Source: Streptomyces canus (GTDB lineage: Bacteria; Actinomycetota; Actinomycetes; Streptomycetales; Streptomycetaceae). Taken from it: DNA of 64,000 nucleotides. How positions within the stretch are numbered: the first letter of the stretch is position 1; each line of letters opens with the position of its first letter. The position numbers and the translations under genes were made by a program. The notes below the pieces were generated by a model. It saw only the letters and a program-made list of their open reading frames with translations, searched no databases and had not been told where the DNA came from. Positions 60,234-64,000 of this stretch are shown here, in pieces. The stretch is taken from positions 2,046,001-2,110,000 of the forward strand of contig NZ_CP107989.1 of NCBI RefSeq assembly GCF_041435015.1. The letters run 5' to 3'.

Positions 60234-60730
60234 TCAGGCCGCTGAGGGTCGGCCGGTTACCTGGTCCCAGATCGCAAAGCGGATGGTCATCTCGACTCGG
60301 TAACCGGGAGCGGTCATCAGGTGGCGGCGGGGCCGGAAGTGGGGTGAGATGCCGCTGAACGCGGACAGGAACCGCTGGGCAGCGCCGGTACTGCGGAAGC
60401 CTTTCATAGCGCGTGCGCGTTGCCTGGGGGCTGTTCTCGGCCCGGTTGTTCAGGCCCTTGTGGGAGCGGTGCTCCACCGAGGGCATGACCTCACGGTGGG
60501 CGGCGCCGTAAGAGCGGAGCTTGTCCGTGACGACTACCCGCGGCACCGCGCCCGCCGTCTTGAGCAGCCGGCGGAAGAAGCGCCTGGCCGCAGCCTTGTC
60601 CCGGCGGTTCTGCACGAGGATGTCCAGCACCATGCCGTCCTGGTCGACGGCCTGCCCCAGGGACTTCCGCTCGCCGTCGATCTTGATGAAGACCTCGTCC
60701 AGATGCCACTTCGGCGGCGGCGCAGCGAAT
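60234..60730 (-). pseudogene. IS6-family transposase remnant, N-truncated and frameshifted
   Basis: WHLDEVFIKIDGERKSLGQA (first Asp), then MVLDILVQNRRDKAAARRFF, VPRVVVTDKLRSYGAAHREV (second Asp) and HKGLNNRAENS (Glu) form the IS6 DDE core. A frame change near 60430 leads to MKGFRSTGAAQRFLSAFSGI, then PHFRPRRHLMTAPGYRVEMT, ending GRPSAA at TGA 60234. The N-terminal third is missing. Inactive. Confidence 0.75.
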
Positions 60731-60988
60731 TGGAGAGATCACCGCGACCGGGTACCTGTGACCCCTGTGCGACGGCAACGCGCTCCCCACGGACGCCACC
60801 CTCCACCATGATCAACCCGGCGATCATCCCACCCACCCAGCCAACGTGACAGCGCCCGCCCGGCCCCCGCATCGGCGGCCCGACCGACGGAAGCGATCTC
60901 GACGAGCTGGTTCGCCAGGTCCACCAGTGGCATCCGCATTCCCGCTGGGTGCTCATCGCCCAGACACTGCACACGTTCGTCTGCAGAC
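60731..60988. other. Unassigned sequence between IS6 and NACHT remnants
   Basis: Probably the decayed continuation of the NACHT-type gene to its right; frames such as EHPAGMRMPLVDLANQLVEI appear but no single reading is convincing. Confidence 0.3.
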
Positions 60989-61250
60989 TCACCGAAGAAG
61001 CGAGAACGGCAACCACACCGGCAGATGCGAGCCGAACTTCGCGGCCAGCGCTGCCGAACGGGGCCCGTCGCCCAGAAGGTCGGACACCACGAAGCGCAGC
61101 AGACTCGACTTTCCCGCTCTCGACTCGCCACCACGATGGAAAGATCACCGTCGGACAGCCACTCGTCGCAGGCGCTGCGGGTCACCTCCAGGCCGCCCAG
61201 TTCGTCCTCTGCCCGACCGCGCGCCAGCAGGCGGTCCCGGGAACGGCGTC
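60989..61250 (-). pseudogene. NACHT-type NTPase fragment
   Basis: The minus strand reads RDRLLARGRAEDELGGLEVT and RSACDEWLSDGDLSIVVAS, then, after a shift near 61115, RAGKSSLLRFVVSDLLGDGP (P-loop GxAGKSSLLR) and KFGSHLPVWLPFSLLR before a stop at 60989. The GKS-SLLRF and HLPVWxPF segments are typical of bacterial NACHT NTPases, many of which act in phage defence or signalling. Both ends are missing, so it is a remnant. Confidence 0.55.
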
Positions 61251-61541
61251 ACGGTAGGACCAGTGAGCGTGCACGCCGACGGCCTGTTCCATCTCCGCCG
61301 TTCCTGCCGCACCAGGGCCGGTCGCGCTGGGCAAACCATGCCCGTCTCGGCGCTCGTCCGCCAGGGCCCGCTCACCCGCAGTGCCCGGCTGGCCGCCGAG
61401 GAACTCACCGCGCTGCCGGTGATGTCCAGCAGCACGTATTCAAGCGGCTTGAGCGGGCGTGGACACGGGCGGAGCCAGCAGGACCTCCTGCGGTCCCGAA
61501 TCAGGGTTCTGACCGACGAGCTCCAAGAACGGGGTTTTAGC
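61251..61541. other. Unassigned sequence at the right edge of the inserted segment
   Basis: The plus-strand frame before the hydrolase half reads LTRSARLAAEELTALPVMSS and RVLTDELQERGF. It is open but not recognised and differs from anything expected for the hydrolase. The rearrangement junction is at 61542. Confidence 0.4.
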
Positions 61542-62042
61542 GTGTACGGGGCGATGTGGGCGGCGGCGCTGATCTCGGCGGCGTACACGGTCGACACGGT
61601 GCGGCAGGCCGTGGACCAGGCGCTCGCGGTGATCCCCGCGAGCAGCCGCCTCGCGCGCACGGTACACCGGGTGGTGTCCCTGCACGACACCCGGATGACC
61701 TGGGAGGACACCCTGACGACGGTCTCGGAGGAGACCGCCGGGCTCGGCTGGATCCAAACCATCCCGAACGCGGCCGTCCTGACCGCCGGACTGCTCTACG
61801 GCGACGGCGACTTCACCCGCACCATCACGCTCACCGTCCGGGGCGGTCTGGACACCGACTCGAACGGAGCCACGGCCGGTTCGGTGGCCGGGGTGCTCAC
61901 CGGGGCGGACGCGATCCCGGGCCAGTGGAAGGAGCCGCTGGAGGACCGGGTGCGCAGCGCGGTGTTCGGGTTCGACGGGGTGCACATCAGCGAACTGGCC
62001 GAACGGACGGTGCGGTTGGCGGGGGCGGAGACCACCTGCTGA
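61542..62042 (+). pseudogene. C-terminal half of the split ADP-ribosylglycohydrolase
   Basis: From GTG-TAC at 61542 the frame reads VYGAMWAAALISAAYTVDTV, RMTWEDTLTTVSEETAGLGW, IQTIPNAAVLTAGLLYGDGD and the metal-binding GGLDTDSNGATAGSVAGVL, ending at 62042. The first residues continue exactly from SHTGNG(V) of the N-terminal half at 44904, giving SHTGNGVYGAMWAA, the usual family sequence. The two halves add up to about 360 residues. The upstream start in this frame is not native, so the fragment is probably not expressed as an enzyme. Confidence 0.75.
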
Positions 62043-62082
62043 GCAGGCGAAGGCGGCAGCGGTTGCTGGTTACCCTTCGAGG

Positions 62083-62577
62083 ATGACCACCACCCCTGAC
62101 TTCGCCACGTACATCGCCGGTCTGCCCCGGATCCTCGCCGGTGCCGCCGCTCTCTTCCGTGACGCCTCGGGCCGGATCCTGCTCGTCGAGCCCAACTACC
62201 GTGAGGGTTGGGCGCTTCCGGGCGGCACGATCGAGTCCGACGAGGGCGAGACCCCTCGGCAGGGCGCGCGCCGCGAGACCCTCGAGGAGATCGGGCTCGA
62301 CCGCGACCTCGGCCGGCTGCTCGCCGTGGACTGGGTGTACCGGCCGACCTGGCCGCCCCTGGTGGCGTACCTGTACGACGGCGGTGTCCTCGGCGAGGAC
62401 GACCTCAAGGCGATCCGCCTCCAGGAGGAGGAGCTGCTGTCCTGGCGGCTCGTGCCGCACGAGGAGCTGGCCGAGTATCTGCCCGACGGGCTCGGCCGCC
62501 GGGTCCTGGCCGCGCTGGACGTGCTCGCGGACGGGGCGGGGACGGTGGAACTGGAGAACGGGCGCCGGGTGGGCTGA
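62083..62577 (+). CDS. NUDIX hydrolase
   Basis: A 164-residue NUDIX protein with the box GGTIESDEGETPRQGARRET followed by LEEIGLDRDLG (G-x5-E-x7-REUxEExGU). ILLVEPNYREGWALPGG precedes it. It hydrolyses a nucleoside-diphosphate-linked compound, with the substrate undetermined. It begins 40 bp after the split hydrolase gene; NUDIX and ADP-ribosylglycohydrolase genes could have shared an ADP-ribose theme before the insertion, together with the sirtuin that follows. Confidence 0.9.
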   Translation: MTTTPDFATYIAGLPRILAGAAALFRDASGRILLVEPNYREGWALPGGTIESDEGETPRQGARRETLEEIGLDRDLGRLLAVDWVYRPTWPPLVAYLYDGGVLGEDDLKAIRLQEEELLSWRLVPHEELAEYLPDGLGRRVLAALDVLADGAGTVELENGRRVG

Positions 62578-62669
62578 TCCCGCACGCTGTCTGCGTTCAC
62601 GGTTGCTCGCGCCCAGGCGGTGGAATATCCACTCGCCGCACCCGGATCACCCGCCCTACCCTCGGCACC

Positions 62670-63398
62670 ATGACCAAGCCCCTCGTCGCCCTCCTCAGCG
62701 GCGCCGGCATCTCGACCGACTCAGGGATCCCCGACTACCGCGGTCCGAACGGACTGTGGCGCAAGGACCCCGAGGCCGAGAAGCTCGTCACGTACGACTA
62801 CTACATGAGCGATCCGGAGATCCGCCGCCGCTCGTGGCAGATGCGGCGCGCGAACCGGACCCTGAAGGCCGAGCCCAACGCCGCACATGTGGCGGTGGCC
62901 GAGCTGGAGAAGTCCGGGGTGCCGGTGCGGGTGATCACGCAGAACGTGGACGGGCTGCACCAGCTCGCCGGGATGCCCGCCCGCAAGGTCCTCGAACTGC
63001 ACGGCACCGCACGGCAGGTGGTGTGCACGAAGTGCCATGCCCGCGGACCGATGGAGGACGCCCTCGAACGCGTCGAGGCCGGCGAGGCGGATCCGTCCTG
63101 CCTGGAGTGCGGCGGCATCCTGAAGTCGGCGACCGTGATGTTCGGCGAGCGCCTGGACCCGGTGGTGCTCGGCGAGGCCGTCGCGATCACCAAGGCCTGC
63201 CAGGTGTTCGTCGCCGTGGGCACCACCCTCCAGGTCCAGCCCGCGGCGGACCTCGCGGGTGTCGCCGTCGACCACGGCGCCCGGCTCGTCATCGTCAACG
63301 CGGACCCGACACCGTACGACGACCGGGCCGACGAGGTGATCCGCGAACCGATCGGCACGGCGCTGCCCGAGCTGCTCCGCGGCCTGAGCGCGGGCTGA
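62670..63398 (+). CDS. cobB: Sirtuin (NAD-dependent protein deacylase)
   Basis: A 242-residue Sir2-family deacylase. The NAD-binding GAGISTDSGIPDYRGPNGLW, the catalytic TQNVDGLHQLAG with ELHGTA (His), the zinc cysteines CTKCHA and CLECGG, and VGTTLQVQPAADLAG with VNADPTPYDDRAD are all present. It removes acetyl or other acyl groups from lysines, for example on acetyl-CoA synthetase, releasing O-acyl-ADP-ribose. The ATG at 62670 is the first consistent start; no strong ribosome-binding site. The GNAT gene starts 9 bp after its stop, an apt acetyltransferase/deacetylase pair. Confidence 0.93.
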   Translation: MTKPLVALLSGAGISTDSGIPDYRGPNGLWRKDPEAEKLVTYDYYMSDPEIRRRSWQMRRANRTLKAEPNAAHVAVAELEKSGVPVRVITQNVDGLHQLAGMPARKVLELHGTARQVVCTKCHARGPMEDALERVEAGEADPSCLECGGILKSATVMFGERLDPVVLGEAVAITKACQVFVAVGTTLQVQPAADLAGVAVDHGARLVIVNADPTPYDDRADEVIREPIGTALPELLRGLSAG

Positions 63399-63406
63399 GG
63401 CCCTCG

Positions 63407-63901
63407 GTGCCCGAGCTCCTGCGGCTGCGCGCGGAACACGCCCCGGCGGTCCTGGCCTTCGAGTTGGCCAACCGGGAGTACTTCGCCACCTTCGTCTCCG
63501 ACCGAGGCGACGACTTCTTCGAACGGTTCACCGACCGGTTCAACGCCTTGCTGGTCGAGCAGGAGGCCGGCATCTGCGCCTTCCACGTGCTCGTCGCCGA
63601 GGACGGTTCGGTCCTCGGCAGGTTCAACCTCGTCGACCTCGAGAACGGCACCGCGGACCTCGGTTACCGGGTCGCGCAGCACGCCACCGGCCGCGGGGTG
63701 GCGACGGCGACCGTCCGCGAGCTGTGCCGTCTCGCGGCGACCCGGTACGGGCTGGACACCCTGTGCGCGGCCACCAGCCACGAGAACGTCGCGTCCCAGA
63801 GGGTGCTGGCCAAGGCGGGCTTCACCCCGGTCGGCCCGGCGGACCCGGCCGACCTCGGCGGCAAGGCCGGCATCCGGTACCGACGGGACCTGCGCGGCTG
63901 A
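63407..63901 (+). CDS. GNAT family N-acetyltransferase
   Basis: A 164-residue RimJ-like acetyltransferase. LGYRVAQHATGRGVATATVR carries the acetyl-CoA loop and CAATSHENVASQRVLAKAGF the motif B region. The GTG at 63407 is used because it directly follows the sirtuin stop (8 bp between); the ribosome-binding site is weak (TGAGGCCC). Co-transcription with the sirtuin is likely. The target is unknown. Confidence 0.85.
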   Translation: MPELLRLRAEHAPAVLAFELANREYFATFVSDRGDDFFERFTDRFNALLVEQEAGICAFHVLVAEDGSVLGRFNLVDLENGTADLGYRVAQHATGRGVATATVRELCRLAATRYGLDTLCAATSHENVASQRVLAKAGFTPVGPADPADLGGKAGIRYRRDLRG

Positions 63902-63917
63902 GGGTCGCTCGGCACGC

Positions 63918-63946
63918 CCGGTCCCCGGCGAATCACCGGGGACCGG
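63918..63946. terminator. Hairpin terminator between convergent genes
   Basis: CCGGTCCCCGG and CCGGGGACCGG form an 11-bp perfect stem with a 7-nt loop, after the GNAT stop and before the stop of the partial minus-strand gene. Confidence 0.8.
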
Positions 63947-64000
63947 TCAGAACAGCGCCGCTCCCCGCTCGAAGTCCAGCAACCGCTGCTTGCGTTCCAC
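63947..64000 (-). CDS. C-terminal 17 codons of a gene running off the window
   Basis: The minus strand reads VERKQRLLDFERGAALF and stops at TGA (63947-63949). A basic RKQRLLDFE end is typical of methylated-DNA-cysteine methyltransferases (Ogt), and such a gene neighbours this sirtuin locus in S. coelicolor as I remember it. The fragment is too short to be certain. Confidence 0.45.
   Translation of the reverse strand: MERKQRLLDFERGAALF

Overview
The window is very GC-rich with strong G/C third-position bias, frequent GTG/TTG starts and many short overlaps between genes. Its content (ethylmalonyl-CoA pathway cluster headed by ccr, a SpoIIE/GAF/HATPase phosphatase, ECF sigma factor, secreted peptidases, an Rv2578c-type radical SAM protein) points to a Streptomyces chromosome. 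From memory, the block 3-hydroxyacyl-CoA dehydrogenase - TetR - ccr - mutase - lyase - MaoC - acyl-CoA dehydrogenase - psd - pssA, followed further on by NUDIX - sirtuin - GNAT, resembles the SCO6475-to-SCO6463 neighbourhood of S. coelicolor.

Layout. (1) 1-4.5 kb: a small catabolic cluster (SDR fragment, SMP-30 lactonase, divergent aldehyde dehydrogenase and class II aldolase, TetR). (2) 4.5-6.8 kb: a tyrosine integrase coupled to an HTH gene, followed by a frameshifted zinc-ribbon gene and a decayed downstream gene. (3) 6.9-20.4 kb: housekeeping-type genes including a DUF5107/TPR protein with an unusual arginase-like partner, and a tightly overlapping four-peptidase operon (M55, M20, S9, S66). 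(4) 20.5-30.9 kb: the SpoIIE phosphatase, an MFS exporter with three C-terminal beta-sandwich repeats, a radical SAM protein, a secreted alpha/beta hydrolase and small enzymes. (5) 31.2-42.2 kb: central carbon and lipid block. A double 3-hydroxyacyl-CoA dehydrogenase and a TetR precede crotonyl-CoA carboxylase/reductase, the B12 mutase, the CitE-type lyase, the MaoC hydratase and an acyl-CoA dehydrogenase (together an ethylmalonyl-CoA pathway), then psd and pssA. (6) 42.6-44.2 kb: glycerate kinase and a truncated oxidoreductase.

(7) 44.3-62.0 kb is the irregular part. One ADP-ribosylglycohydrolase gene is split in two: its N-terminal half ends at about 44904 and its C-terminal half resumes at 61542. 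The 16.6 kb between holds a patchwork: an intact IS701-type element with a CTAG target duplication, an IS630-type element inserted inside one copy of that duplication, a broken ABC permease, remnants of IS110, IS3, IS630, IS6 and an IS5-like element, decayed aminoglycoside-phosphotransferase and NACHT genes, an ECF sigma factor with a putative membrane partner, a lipoprotein/I36 pair, and a 1455-residue secreted protein with lysozyme-like, golvesin-like and NucA/NucB nuclease-like regions facing a SUKH (SMI1/KNR4) gene. (8) 62.1-64.0 kb: conserved flank resumes with NUDIX hydrolase, sirtuin and GNAT.

The most noteworthy signals are the split gene with nested insertion sequences, the candidate nuclease toxin/SUKH pair, and a highly structured 197-nt leader between a good promoter and the ccr start. 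No tRNA, rRNA or CRISPR array was seen. All functional names come from recognising protein motifs by eye; no database search was possible.
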